DNA from: Micrococcaceae bacterium UBA6021
Lineage (GTDB): Bacteria; Actinomycetota; Actinomycetes; Actinomycetales; Micrococcaceae
Reading direction: 5' to 3'
NCBI GenBank assembly: GCA_002427975.1
Contig: DIZT01000159.1
Coordinates: 19,270-29,230 of the forward strand
Length of the DNA stretch: 9,961 bases
This document shows, piece by piece, positions 1 through 7,262 of the stretch. The stretch's first letter is position 1; each line of letters opens with the position of its first letter. A program made the position numbers and the translations under genes. Below the pieces are notes generated by a model. The model was not told where the DNA came from and did no database searches. It worked only from the letters and a program-made list of their open reading frames with translations.

Positions 1-1256
1 CCCAGGCACATCGAGCAGCCGGCGAAGCGCCACTCGGCGCCGAAGTCCTTAAAGACCTTGTCCAGGCCCTCGGCCTCGGCTTCCAGCCGCACGCGGGCCG
101 AACCGGGTACCACCAGCATCCGGATGTTGGGGTCCTTCCGGCGGCCGCGGAGGACATCCGCGGCGGCACGGAGGTCCTCCATGCGCGAGTTGGTGCAGGA
201 GCCCAGGAAGACCGTGTCCACCCGGATGTCCTTCATCGGTGTGCCGGCTTCGAGTCCCATGTACTGCAGGGCCCGTTCGGCGGCAGCCTTGGCGTTTTCG
301 TCGCCGAAGTCCTCCGGGGACGGCACCTTCGCGGACAGCGAAACGCCCTGGCCGGGGTTGGTCCCCCAGGTGACGAACGGCTCCAGCGTGTCGGCGTCCA
401 GGTCCACCTCGACGTCGAACGTCGCGTCGTCGTCGGTCCTCAGGGTGTTCCAGTACTCGAGCGCGGCATCCCAATCCGTGCCCTGCGGCGCGTGCGGGCG
501 GCCAAACATGTAGTCATACGTGGTTTGGTCCGGGGCCACCAGGCCGGCACGGGCACCGGCTTCGATGGACATGTTGCAGATGGTCATCCGGGCTTCCATG
601 GACAGCGCGCGGATGGCGGAGCCACGGTATTCCAGGACGTAGCCCTGGCCGCCGCCGGTGCCGATCTTGGCAATCACGGCCAGGATGATGTCCTTGGCGG
701 TGACGCCTGGGCGCAGGGTGCCTTCGACGTTGATGGCCATGGTCTTGAACGGCTTCAGTGACAGCGTCTGGGTGGCCATGACGTGCTCCACCTCGGACGT
801 CCCGATGCCCATGGCCAGGGCACCGAACGCGCCGTGCGTGGACGTGTGGGAGTCACCGCAGACAACGGTCATGCCAGGCTGGGTCAGGCCAAGCTGCGGG
901 CCGACGACATGCACGATGCCCTGCTCCGCGTCGCCGAGCGAGTGCAGGCGGACGCCGAACTCCGCGCAGTTGTTGCGCAGCGTCTGGATCTGCGTGCGGC
1001 TGGTGAGATCGGCAATGGGCTTGTCGATGTCCAGCGTGGGGGTGTTGTGGTCCTCCGTGGCGATGGTGAGGTCCGGGCGGCGCAGCTTGCGGCCGGCCAG
1101 GCGCAGTCCCTCAAATGCCTGGGGTGACGTCACCTCATGAACGAGGTGGAGGTCAATGAAGAGGAGGTCGGGCTGGGCGTTGGCTCCTTCGCCGTCGCCT
1201 TTGCGCACCACGTGTGCGTCCCAGACTTTCTCGGCCAGTGTCTTTGCCACGGCCAT
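1..1256 (-). CDS. leuC: 3-isopropylmalate dehydratase large subunit (partial, 3' end outside window)
   Basis: LeuC, with LeuD, isomerises 2-isopropylmalate to 3-isopropylmalate in cytoplasmic leucine biosynthesis and carries a 4Fe-4S cluster like aconitase. About 418 codons are visible of the roughly 470-490 usual for the family; the C-terminus and presumably leuD lie to the left. Seen directly: N-terminal [13 protein letters not shown], the [13 protein letters not shown] motif, GSCTNSR and AGCSMCLG. The three cluster cysteines are C354, C414 and C417, numbered from the ATG at 1256; their spacing (60 then 3) matches the known family pattern. The start is ambiguous. The ATG at 1254-1256 directly abuts the Shine-Dalgarno AAGGGAG (1257-1263), while a GTG two codons inside (1248-1250) has ideal 6-nt spacing. 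It is divergent from the IclR regulator, which probably controls it. Identity is very secure. Confidence 0.97.
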   Translation of the reverse strand, partial: MAVAKTLAEKVWDAHVVRKGDGEGANAQPDLLFIDLHLVHEVTSPQAFEGLRLAGRKLRRPDLTIATEDHNTPTLDIDKPIADLTSRTQIQTLRNNCAEFGVRLHSLGDAEQGIVHVVGPQLGLTQPGMTVVCGDSHTSTHGAFGALAMGIGTSEVEHVMATQTLSLKPFKTMAINVEGTLRPGVTAKDIILAVIAKIGTGGGQGYVLEYRGSAIRALSMEARMTICNMSIEAGARAGLVAPDQTTYDYMFGRPHAPQGTDWDAALEYWNTLRTDDDATFDVEVDLDADTLEPFVTWGTNPGQGVSLSAKVPSPEDFGDENAKAAAERALQYMGLEAGTPMKDIRVDTVFLGSCTNSRMEDLRAAADVLRGRRKDPNIRMLVVPGSARVRLEAEAEGLDKVFKDFGAEWRFAGCSMCL

Positions 1257-1281
1257 CTCCCTTCACTGCTGTTTGGCTGTT

Positions 1282-1297
1282 TGGTTCCACTGAACCA
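1282..1297. promoter_or_regulatory. Inverted repeat TGGTTC-N4-GAACCA in leuC leader (possible operator)
   Basis: A perfect 6-bp inverted repeat, TGGTTC CACT GAACCA, lies between the divergent genes, 26 bp upstream of the leuC ATG. A tandem duplication of GCTGTTTG (1268-1275 and 1276-1283) abuts it. Short dyads of about 15 bp are typical binding sites for IclR-family dimers, so this may be a site for the neighbouring regulator. It could also form a small hairpin in the leuC leader RNA. Assignment is inference. Confidence 0.4.
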
Positions 1298-1309
1298 GCA
1301 GGGCTGTGA

Positions 1310-1348
1310 AATATGCCAGCCCAAAGATTTGCATCTCAGATAATGAGA
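1310..1348. promoter_or_regulatory. Divergent promoter region with dyad TCTCA-N5-TGAGA
   Basis: The 15-bp dyad TCTCAGATAATGAGA (1334-1348) has perfect 5-bp arms in an unusually AT-rich stretch. On the plus strand GATAAT (1339-1344) resembles a -10 box that would start transcription near 1351, just ahead of the regulator's ATG at 1364; I see no convincing -35. On the minus strand CATATT (1315-1310) with TGAGAT (1338-1333) 17 bp upstream is a weak promoter candidate for leuC. A protein bound to the dyad would cover both signals, giving joint control of leuC and autoregulation. The dyad is seen; the promoter assignments are inference. Confidence 0.4.
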
Positions 1349-1363
1349 CGGCAATATCATTAC

Positions 1364-2083
1364 ATGGACAATTCTAGTGGAGTCGGTGTCATTGATAAAG
1401 CGGCCCATGTGCTTGACGCACTGGAGGCCGGACCCACCACCCTGGCACAGTTGGTGGCCGCCACAGGGCTTGCCCGGCCCACTGTCCACCGGATTGCCCT
1501 GGCCCTGATCCACCACCGCCTGGTGAGCCGCGACATCCAGGGCCGGTTTGTCCTCGGCAGCCGCCTTGTGGAGCTTGCCTCCGCCGCCGGCGAGGACCGG
1601 CTCATTGCCTCCGCCGGGCCCGTCCTGATGCAGCTGCGTGACGCCACGGGGGAAAGTTCCCAGATCTTCCGCCGCCAGGGCGAATGGCGTATTTGCGTCG
1701 CCTCCGCGGAACGCCCCATCGGCCTGCGGGACACCATCCCCGTGGGCACCAAGCTGTCCATGAAGGCCGGCTCCGCCGCGCAGGTGCTGCTCGCCTGGGA
1801 AGACCACGACCGGCTTCTTGAGGGCCTGCAGTCCGCCCGTTTCACGCCTACCGTGTTGGCAGGCGTACGACGGCGGGGCTGGGGCCAGAGCCTCGGCGAA
1901 CGCGAGCCCGGGGTCGCCTCAGTCTCAGCACCGGTTCGGGGACCGTCCGGACGCGTCATCGCCGCCGTCTCAATCTCCGGCCCGATCGAGCGGCTCACCC
2001 GCCAGCCGGGCCGCCTGCACGCCGAGGTGGTCTGCAACGCCGGACGCCTCCTCACCGAGGCCCTGCGCAAGGGCAACGACTGA
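1364..2083 (+). CDS. ndgR: IclR-family transcriptional regulator, NdgR/LtbR type
   Basis: A 239-aa DNA-binding regulator of the IclR family, whose members have an N-terminal winged helix-turn-helix and a C-terminal effector-binding domain. The HTH lies around residues 25-47 (TLAQLVAATGLARPTVHRI), a beta wing follows at DIQGRFVLG, and the effector domain contains RPIGLRDTIPVGT, the MKAGSAAQ segment, GEREPGVASVSAPVRG and a C-terminal SGPIERLT. These match the actinobacterial NdgR (Streptomyces) and LtbR (Corynebacterium) group, which sits divergent from leuC and controls leucine and other amino-acid biosynthesis genes; the position here is exactly that. I chose the ATG at 1364, giving MDNSSGVGVIDKA. 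In-frame ATGs at 1343 and 1313 would extend the protein by non-conserved residues and run into the dyad. No strong ribosome binding site is visible. The gene name is by analogy. Confidence 0.92.
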   Translation: MDNSSGVGVIDKAAHVLDALEAGPTTLAQLVAATGLARPTVHRIALALIHHRLVSRDIQGRFVLGSRLVELASAAGEDRLIASAGPVLMQLRDATGESSQIFRRQGEWRICVASAERPIGLRDTIPVGTKLSMKAGSAAQVLLAWEDHDRLLEGLQSARFTPTVLAGVRRRGWGQSLGEREPGVASVSAPVRGPSGRVIAAVSISGPIERLTRQPGRLHAEVVCNAGRLLTEALRKGND

Positions 2084-2103
2084 TACCCCGCGTCCGCCCG
2101 GGT

Positions 2104-2130
2104 TTGGCTGCACACAGCTAGGCTGTCGAC
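2104..2130 (+). promoter_or_regulatory. Possible leaderless promoter (-10 TAGGCT) before DUF1697 gene
   Basis: There is no purine-rich ribosome binding site before the ATG at 2131. Instead TAGGCT (2119-2124) fits the loose actinobacterial -10 pattern TANNNT, and it is placed so that transcription would begin at or next to the A of the ATG. Leaderless mRNAs are common in actinobacteria. No good -35 hexamer is seen at the standard distance, so this rests on the -10 and its spacing only. Confidence 0.4.
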
Positions 2131-2670
2131 ATGAACAGCTACGCAGTCTTCCTCCGCGGGATCAACGTGGGCGGGATCAACATCAAGATGGCCGATCTTA
2201 AGGACGCGCTTGCGTCTTCCGGGTTCGCCGGGGTCCGGACACTGCTGGCCAGCGGCAATGTGGTGCTTGCCAGCGACCAGGATCCTGCTGCGGTCAAGCG
2301 GACGTTAGAAAAATGCCTGCGTGAGGCGTTCGGTTACGACGCCTGGGTGGTTGTCCTGACGGCACAGCGGGTCTCCGAACTCGTGGCGGCCTGCCCCTAT
2401 CCGGCGGACGACAAGGCAACACACACGTACATCACGCTGGCCTCAGACACCGCCATGCTTGATGAGCTGGACGCGGCCGGCGCAGCCCTTGAAGGTACGG
2501 AACAGAAACGACTCGGTCCGGAGGCGCTGGCATGGTTGGCTCCGGCCGGCGGGACGCTGGACAGCCCCTTCAGCAAGATCTCGTCCAAGGCAAAGTTCAA
2601 GGCAACCACAACCACCCGGAACCTGCGGACGCTGATCAAGGTCAGGGACGCCGCAGCCGCCTTGGCGTAG
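2131..2670 (+). CDS. DUF1697 family protein
   Basis: A 179-aa protein of the DUF1697 family, recognised by the N-terminal FLRGINVGG motif, the segment ADLKDALASSGFAGVRTLLASGNVV (residues about 21-45), and the C-terminal TTTTRNLRTL block. Full length for the family. The family folds as a small alpha/beta protein of unknown biochemical role and is widespread in soil actinobacteria; no catalytic function should be inferred. There is no signal peptide or membrane segment, so it is probably cytoplasmic. It stands alone: 47 bp after the IclR gene and only 5 bp from the stop codon of the convergent GTPase gene, with no recognisable intrinsic terminator in between. It appears to have its own, perhaps leaderless, promoter. 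The family assignment is firm; the function is unknown. Confidence 0.9.
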   Translation: MNSYAVFLRGINVGGINIKMADLKDALASSGFAGVRTLLASGNVVLASDQDPAAVKRTLEKCLREAFGYDAWVVVLTAQRVSELVAACPYPADDKATHTYITLASDTAMLDELDAAGAALEGTEQKRLGPEALAWLAPAGGTLDSPFSKISSKAKFKATTTTRNLRTLIKVRDAAAALA

Positions 2671-2675
2671 CTGTC

Positions 2676-4292
2676 TTACTTTCCGCCCGCGGCCTTCAGC
2701 GCCGCATTAAAGGACGCGAGCCTGCTGACTTCAACGTCCACCGGTTCCACTACGAAGTCACGGGCAACCTCGCCCACGGCCGCCCTCAGGCGTTTCCTGG
2801 CCCGGGCTGCACGCGCCCTCGCGGCCCCGGCGCCGATGAACTTGCCGGTGAGCGCCAGGAAGATGCCCAGCACCACCCCGCCGGCGATCATCACAGTTGG
2901 GATGGGCCAGCCTTCCACCTTCGGAACCTCAGGGACGGGCATCTGGAGGTACGCGAGCCCTGCCAGCACGCCAAGCCAGCCCAGGCCGCCCAGGACTGTC
3001 AGCAGCGCGAGCCACTGGACCACGTTGAACACTCCCCACCACCATGACTTCCGGGACGCCATCAGGTCTGTGCCGGCGATGGCCTGATCCAAGGCATCCG
3101 GCAAGGCTTCCCGCCCTTCCCGGGCAGCTCCCCGGATCACCGCACGCCACGGTCCGGGTGCGCCAGCACTCGCCGCGTCCGCAAACTCACGGACAGCAGC
3201 ATCGGTCCGGGCACGCTCCGGGGCGCCCGCGGCCGGGAGCGATGTCCGGTTAAGTTGGGACGGAGACGAACTTCTCAGATTGAGCCGGCGGAGCGGATCG
3301 GGCCGGAACCGCACCAGCCAACGCGTCGCCGGCCACCCCGTGCGGCGCGTCGACTCGATGCGGTAGGACCGGGCAACTGCGTCGACCACCACGGGCACAT
3401 TGGCAGCGGCCGCCAGTTCATCGGTGAGCCGGGATCTTGACGCCGGCCTGACACCGGCGGCTTCCCCGACTCCTGCGGCTTCCCGGAGCTGCCCGGAGGC
3501 CCGCGAAACGTCCGCGGCCAGCCGCTGCGAAATCGCCTGGCGCTGCACCACCACGCTTCGGATGGCGCTCCGGACCTTGTCAACACCGGTGCCCTTCACG
3601 GCGGATACTCCCAGGACCTGAACCTTGGCCAGCCCCTCGCGGGCAAGGATCCCTTTGAGCGACTCGAGCACAGGTTGCACGTCCCGTTCGGGTAACCGGT
3701 CCACCTGGTTGAGGACCACCAGGGTCACAGCTGCATGCGCGGCCAGGGGCGCCAGGAAATCGTTGTGGACTGCCGCGTCGGCGTACTTTTGCGGATCCAG
3801 GACCCAGACCAGGACGTCAACCAGGCCAACCATGCGCTCCACGATCTCGCGGTTCGCGGCCCTGGTGGAATCGAAGTCCGGCAGGTCCAGCAGGATCAGC
3901 CCTGTACCCTCGTCCGCGAAGCCGGCCACGGGTTCCGCATGGTGGCGGTTGCGCACCTGAAGCCAGTCCAGCAACGGCTCACTGCCGTCCGCTCCCCAGA
4001 CACCTGCCAACGGTTCCGACGTGGTGGGCCGGCGGGCGGCCGCCGTCGCGATTTCAGCGGCGCTGACCGCATTGAAAAGCGACGATTTTCCGCTGCCGGT
4101 GGCACCGAAGAAACCAACAACGGTGTGGTCAGCCGACAGCGACCGCCGGGAGCTTGCGCGTTCGAGGAGCCGGAACACCTCCTCGAGGGCGGCATCCGGC
4201 AGGACGCCTTCGGCAAGTTCGCGGGCAGCATTGAGCGCTTCGAGTCTGCCGTCCAGCCGGGACGCTTCACGGGCTATGCTGTGGCGGCTCAT
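2676..4292 (-). CDS. Membrane-anchored dynamin/Era-like GTPase (second gene of pair)
   Basis: A 538-aa P-loop GTPase. G1 is GATGSGKSS (residues 63-71), G2 the RRPTTSE threonines (90-91), G3 DLPDFDS (136-142, with Asp where most GTPases have Gly), G4 NQVD (195-198) and G5 probably SAVKG (230-234). Helical, basic sequence follows to about 410. Two hydrophobic segments come next (about 420-449, preceded by SWWWG, and about 465-488), then an Arg/Ala-rich amphipathic tail. A distal membrane hairpin after a G domain resembles bacterial dynamin-like proteins and YfjP-type GTPases. The ATG at 4292 overlaps the upstream GTPase stop as ATGA, so translational coupling is likely; the frame stays open upstream to 4415, but that part only shadows the neighbouring gene. 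Membrane remodelling, septum-associated work or stress protection are possible roles; none can be chosen from sequence. Confidence 0.88.
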   Translation of the reverse strand: MSRHSIAREASRLDGRLEALNAARELAEGVLPDAALEEVFRLLERASSRRSLSADHTVVGFFGATGSGKSSLFNAVSAAEIATAAARRPTTSEPLAGVWGADGSEPLLDWLQVRNRHHAEPVAGFADEGTGLILLDLPDFDSTRAANREIVERMVGLVDVLVWVLDPQKYADAAVHNDFLAPLAAHAAVTLVVLNQVDRLPERDVQPVLESLKGILAREGLAKVQVLGVSAVKGTGVDKVRSAIRSVVVQRQAISQRLAADVSRASGQLREAAGVGEAAGVRPASRSRLTDELAAAANVPVVVDAVARSYRIESTRRTGWPATRWLVRFRPDPLRRLNLRSSSPSQLNRTSLPAAGAPERARTDAAVREFADAASAGAPGPWRAVIRGAAREGREALPDALDQAIAGTDLMASRKSWWWGVFNVVQWLALLTVLGGLGWLGVLAGLAYLQMPVPEVPKVEGWPIPTVMIAGGVVLGIFLALTGKFIGAGAARARAARARKRLRAAVGEVARDFVVEPVDVEVSRLASFNAALKAAGGK

Positions 4293-6076
4293 GCCTTGTC
4301 CGCCAGCCGGGCAAGGGCAGCGGCGTGGCCGGTCAGGATCCGGCCGGTATCTGTGCCGCCCGCTGGCAGGCGTTGGAGGAACTTCTGCTGCTCCGCTTGC
4401 AGCAGCCGCTGGCAACGGGCGTGAAGGTCATCGCGCGCCGTCTGCGCGAGCCGGCGGACCGCGTCCTCGCCGAACACTGCCTCCAGCAGTTTCTGTCCGA
4501 CGACGGCGGTGCCGCCGGCCACGCCGATCTCCAGCCCGGTCAGGCCGGCGGTCATGGAAAACACCACGATCATCAGCGCAGCGCCCAGTCCGTTGATGCC
4601 GAAGGAGAGCCATCTTGCCTGGGTGCGCTTGCCCTGTCCCTCCGTGCGGATCAGTTCCATCAGGCCGGACTGCCAGGCCCTGATCTCCGCTGCCGCCCCA
4701 TCGGCGAAGCCGGGACTGGTGCCGGACAGATCGTCGGTTCCCAGCAACTGGCGGCCGGCCGGGTCCGAGTGCCATCGCTGGTCAGTTTCTTCGCCGGCGT
4801 TGGCGGCTTCGTCCAGAATGACGGCCTGCAGTCCCGTTTCTATGGCCACCTCAACGCGTACGGCCGGCGTCGGCTCGCCCCGGAAGAACGCCCCCACGCG
4901 GTCCCGCAGCCGTCCAATGTTCTGTTCCAGCGCCCGGAAGAATTCCCCTGTTCCGACGAAGTCCTGCCAGCGCGCCAGTACCTCGCCGCGCAGCAGGGCG
5001 CCGTCTTTTGTGGCGTCCAGGATCCGGGTTCCGGCAGCACGGTAGGCGGCCTCGGCGTCTGCGCGGAGCGAGGATGCGGCCCGCTCCTGCCCGCGGACCG
5101 CCTGCGCCACGGCCCCGACCCGTCCGGCCATCGCCTTCACCGTCCCGTTCAGGGTCCGGCGCGCAATGTCGGACCGCCCTGCAGCGTTGGCCGCAAGGTC
5201 CTGCAGCCAGCGGCGGAGAGGCTCCACGGCGTTCGTTGGCAGCATGCCGAGCTCGTCCAGGTCCGTCTCCGGAACGATGAACAGTCCGGCGTCGCCGAGC
5301 CCTTCCTTCTGCAGCAACGCGCGGAGATCGGCGCTGACTTCGGCTTCGGCCTCCGCCGTCACCCGGTCCAGGACCACGGCCACCATGATGTCCCGCGATG
5401 ACGCGTCCAGGAGCAGCTTCCACGGGACGGCGTCTGCGTAGCGGTTGGCAGTAGTCACAAAGACCCAGAGGTCGGCAGCGGCCAGCAGTTGTCCGGCGAG
5501 CCTGCGGTTGTCCTCGGAAATGGAGTCGACGTCGGGAGCGTCCAGCAGGGCGATCCCCTGCGGAACGGCCTGGTCCGCCACCAGCACGAGGGAGGAAATG
5601 GCGTCCGCGCTGGGCGTAGCGCCCGCCCGGCTGGCGGGGACGGGTTCCGTGGACACGGTGCCCCGGACCCGGTTGAGTCGGGGCAGCACACGGTGGCCTT
5701 CGAACCAGCCGGCATCGGCCGGATGGTGCAGCAGGATGGGCTGCCGGGTGGTGGGCCTGATGGCCCCGGAGCGTGTGACCGCGTGCCCCACCAGGGCGTT
5801 GACCAGCGTTGACTTGCCGGCGCCCGTGGAACCCCCGACAACGGCAAGCAGCGGTGCGTCCAGGCTGCGGTACCGCGGCAGGATGTAGTCATCCAGCTGG
5901 GCGACGGCGTTCCGGGCATCCTGGCGTGCCTGCTCGACGCCCGCAAGGGCGAGTGGAAGTGACACCGCGGAAAGATCCTCACGCACCGCCTCGAGGAGTT
6001 CGACTGCCTCTTCAGCCCCGGTTGGCAGGGTCGAATGCCCAAGTACTGGCTGGTCAGGCGCGTCGTCGGTGGTCAC
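4289..6076 (-). CDS. Dynamin-like GTPase (first gene of pair)
   Basis: A 595-aa GTPase. A helical N-terminal segment (about 20-70) leads into G1 GGSTGAGKST (81-90), G2 RPTTR (107-111) and G3 DAPDVDS (179-185). The usual N/TKxD is replaced by LDRV (236-239), so base recognition is probably altered. Long charged helices (about 300-490) precede a hydrophobic stretch (about 493-527) that probably inserts in or crosses the membrane, then a helical tail to the ATGA overlap with its paralogous partner. The start is GTG at 6074-6076; an upstream in-frame stop (6095-6097) rules out a longer form, and no clear ribosome binding site is present. It begins 7 nt after the acyltransferase stop, so coupling to that gene or a promoter within it is possible. 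Tandem dynamin-like pairs such as DynA/DynB and IniA/IniC are known in actinobacteria; orthology is not claimed. Confidence 0.88.
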   Translation of the reverse strand: MTTDDAPDQPVLGHSTLPTGAEEAVELLEAVREDLSAVSLPLALAGVEQARQDARNAVAQLDDYILPRYRSLDAPLLAVVGGSTGAGKSTLVNALVGHAVTRSGAIRPTTRQPILLHHPADAGWFEGHRVLPRLNRVRGTVSTEPVPASRAGATPSADAISSLVLVADQAVPQGIALLDAPDVDSISEDNRRLAGQLLAAADLWVFVTTANRYADAVPWKLLLDASSRDIMVAVVLDRVTAEAEAEVSADLRALLQKEGLGDAGLFIVPETDLDELGMLPTNAVEPLRRWLQDLAANAAGRSDIARRTLNGTVKAMAGRVGAVAQAVRGQERAASSLRADAEAAYRAAGTRILDATKDGALLRGEVLARWQDFVGTGEFFRALEQNIGRLRDRVGAFFRGEPTPAVRVEVAIETGLQAVILDEAANAGEETDQRWHSDPAGRQLLGTDDLSGTSPGFADGAAAEIRAWQSGLMELIRTEGQGKRTQARWLSFGINGLGAALMIVVFSMTAGLTGLEIGVAGGTAVVGQKLLEAVFGEDAVRRLAQTARDDLHARCQRLLQAEQQKFLQRLPAGGTDTGRILTGHAAALARLADKA

Positions 6077-6083
6077 AACATCA

Positions 6084-7139
6084 TCATGCCAGTTTCACCA
6101 GTCGTCTGTGTGTAGTCCGGGAGCGAACCCAACGCTGGGCTGGCCCCTCTACATAGCGGCAAGACAGCCAGGCCAACGGGGCAACCACCAGCAACGAGGC
6201 CCCGGCAAAAACCCACGGAGGCACGACCGTATGGACACCCATGGAGGCAAGGAACTGCTGCACCGGCCAGCCGTATATGTAGACGCCATAAGAAACGTCG
6301 TAGCGGGAGCCCACTGAGGCCAATGGCAGGTACAAGGAGCCCGCCAGCAGCAGAGCGCACAAGGGCAGGTGTATCAGGGAGGGGGCAAACCCGAGTCCTG
6401 CGATGGCCAACACCATGACAGCACAGACGCCAAGGGACGCGGGACTTGCGGGAACACTGTCCCGGTATAAGTAGAGCAGCGAACCCGCCAGGAAGGTAAG
6501 GACCGGAATCAACGGCCAATCGTAGGGCGTCGGCCTCGGCATCCATCCGGCGTCGACGCCGAATGCCATGGCAGAACCGACGATGAACGGGCACAGCAGC
6601 GCGATGCGGGCAAGTTCCACGCGGAAGATTCCAATCACCACGCCGACCAGCACGTAGCAAGCGATCTCCCAGAACAAGGTCCACAGGGGCCCGTTCCATA
6701 GCCGGGGATCCGGCAGGCCGTCCAATGACCCCGGGATCCCTGCCGCCGCAATACCGGGCGTGCCCGCCGAAAGATTCGTCACAAAGTAGAACAGGGCGTC
6801 CGTCACCGCATACCGCCGGCCCGTCAGACCCGCCGTGAGGGGCGCAATGATGAACGCCACTATGGCCATGCAGACGGCTAATCCAGGAAATATGCGAAGA
6901 AACCTGGCCAGGGAGTAGCTCGCCGCCGACCTGGAGTGTACGCGGCTCCGGGTGATCAGGAACCCCGAAATGCCGAAAAATCCTATAACAGCCCAGCTCC
7001 CCAGCTTTATGCCACCAGGTTGCGGTTCGTCCCCGTAACCGCCAAGCCACCATGAATGGGAGACGATGACCATTGCCGCCAGAACCAGCCGGACTGCGTT
7101 GAGGGAATTCCTGCCCTCGGCAAACTTGTACCCCAGCAT
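6084..7139 (-). CDS. Acyltransferase-3 family integral membrane protein
   Basis: A 351-aa polytopic protein with about ten hydrophobic segments, of the acyltransferase-3 family (OafA/OatA-type), which moves acyl groups, often acetyl, across the membrane onto surface glycans, lipids or antibiotics. Diagnostic motifs: N-terminal NSLNAVRLVLAAMVIVSHSW with the conserved TM1 histidine H28, GFFGISGFLITRS (53-65), RFLRIFPG (79-86, an RxxR motif), NGPLWTLFWEI with E158, SYGVYIYGWPVQQ (283-295) and RYVEGPAQRW near the C-terminus. There is no SGNH esterase domain, so acceptor transfer is done by this domain alone. The ATG at 7139 follows a G-rich SD-like GGGGGA with 6-7 nt spacing. Unlike its neighbours it uses rare ATA codons (in VIGFF, RIFPG and VYIYG) and TTA (GLAV), suggesting acquisition. 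The substrate is unknown. Confidence 0.92.
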   Translation of the reverse strand: MLGYKFAEGRNSLNAVRLVLAAMVIVSHSWWLGGYGDEPQPGGIKLGSWAVIGFFGISGFLITRSRVHSRSAASYSLARFLRIFPGLAVCMAIVAFIIAPLTAGLTGRRYAVTDALFYFVTNLSAGTPGIAAAGIPGSLDGLPDPRLWNGPLWTLFWEIACYVLVGVVIGIFRVELARIALLCPFIVGSAMAFGVDAGWMPRPTPYDWPLIPVLTFLAGSLLYLYRDSVPASPASLGVCAVMVLAIAGLGFAPSLIHLPLCALLLAGSLYLPLASVGSRYDVSYGVYIYGWPVQQFLASMGVHTVVPPWVFAGASLLVVAPLAWLSCRYVEGPAQRWVRSRTTHRRLVKLA

Positions 7140-7165
7140 GGATTTCCCCCAATGGATTGACTGGG

Positions 7166-7198
7166 TTCAGAGTATTGCAGGTCCTCCAACTTGACCAG
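7166..7198 (-). promoter_or_regulatory. Candidate promoter for the acyltransferase gene
   Basis: Reading the minus strand, TGGTCA is followed after 17 bp by TACTCT (within 7166-7198), about 30-50 bp upstream of the acyltransferase ATG and downstream of the tRNA terminator. The spacing is ideal, the hexamers only partly match consensus. It would drive the acyltransferase and perhaps the two GTPase genes. Inference from position and pattern. Confidence 0.3.
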
Positions 7199-7222
7199 AG
7201 GAGGAGCATTCCGGCCTTAACT

Positions 7223-7254
7223 AAAAAACGGCCCCGGGCTGATGCCCGGGACCG
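7223..7254 (-). terminator. Strong intrinsic terminator of the tRNA-Gln/tRNA-Glu unit
   Basis: On the minus strand CGGTCCCGGGC, loop ATCA, and GCCCGGGGCCG form an 11-bp stem with one G-U wobble (7254-7229), followed directly by six T residues (7228-7223). It starts 8 nt beyond the 3' end of tRNA-Glu, so it ends that transcript and insulates the acyltransferase gene. Confidence 0.9.
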
Positions 7255-7262
7255 TTCCATTG

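Noticed and set aside
1313..1363. Longer start for the IclR regulator at 1313 or 1343
   Set aside because: The added residues show no family similarity and the region looks like promoter or operator DNA; MDNSSGVGVIDKA fits the usual N-terminus of this group.
4293..4415. N-terminal extension of the second GTPase to an ATG at 4415
   Set aside because: It would overlap the upstream gene by over 120 bp with low-complexity Pro/Arg sequence; the ATGA overlap at 4289-4292 is the normal coupled arrangement.
4325..5401. A 358-codon plus-strand open frame opposite the first GTPase gene
   Set aside because: No recognisable domain and composition typical of the antisense of a GC-rich gene; the minus-strand frame has intact GTPase motifs.
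6073..7260. A 395-codon open frame on the minus strand overlapping the acyltransferase gene
   Set aside because: It is another frame of the same strand; its translation is rich in Cys, Arg and Gly without any family motif, whereas the 351-aa frame has all acyltransferase-3 motifs.
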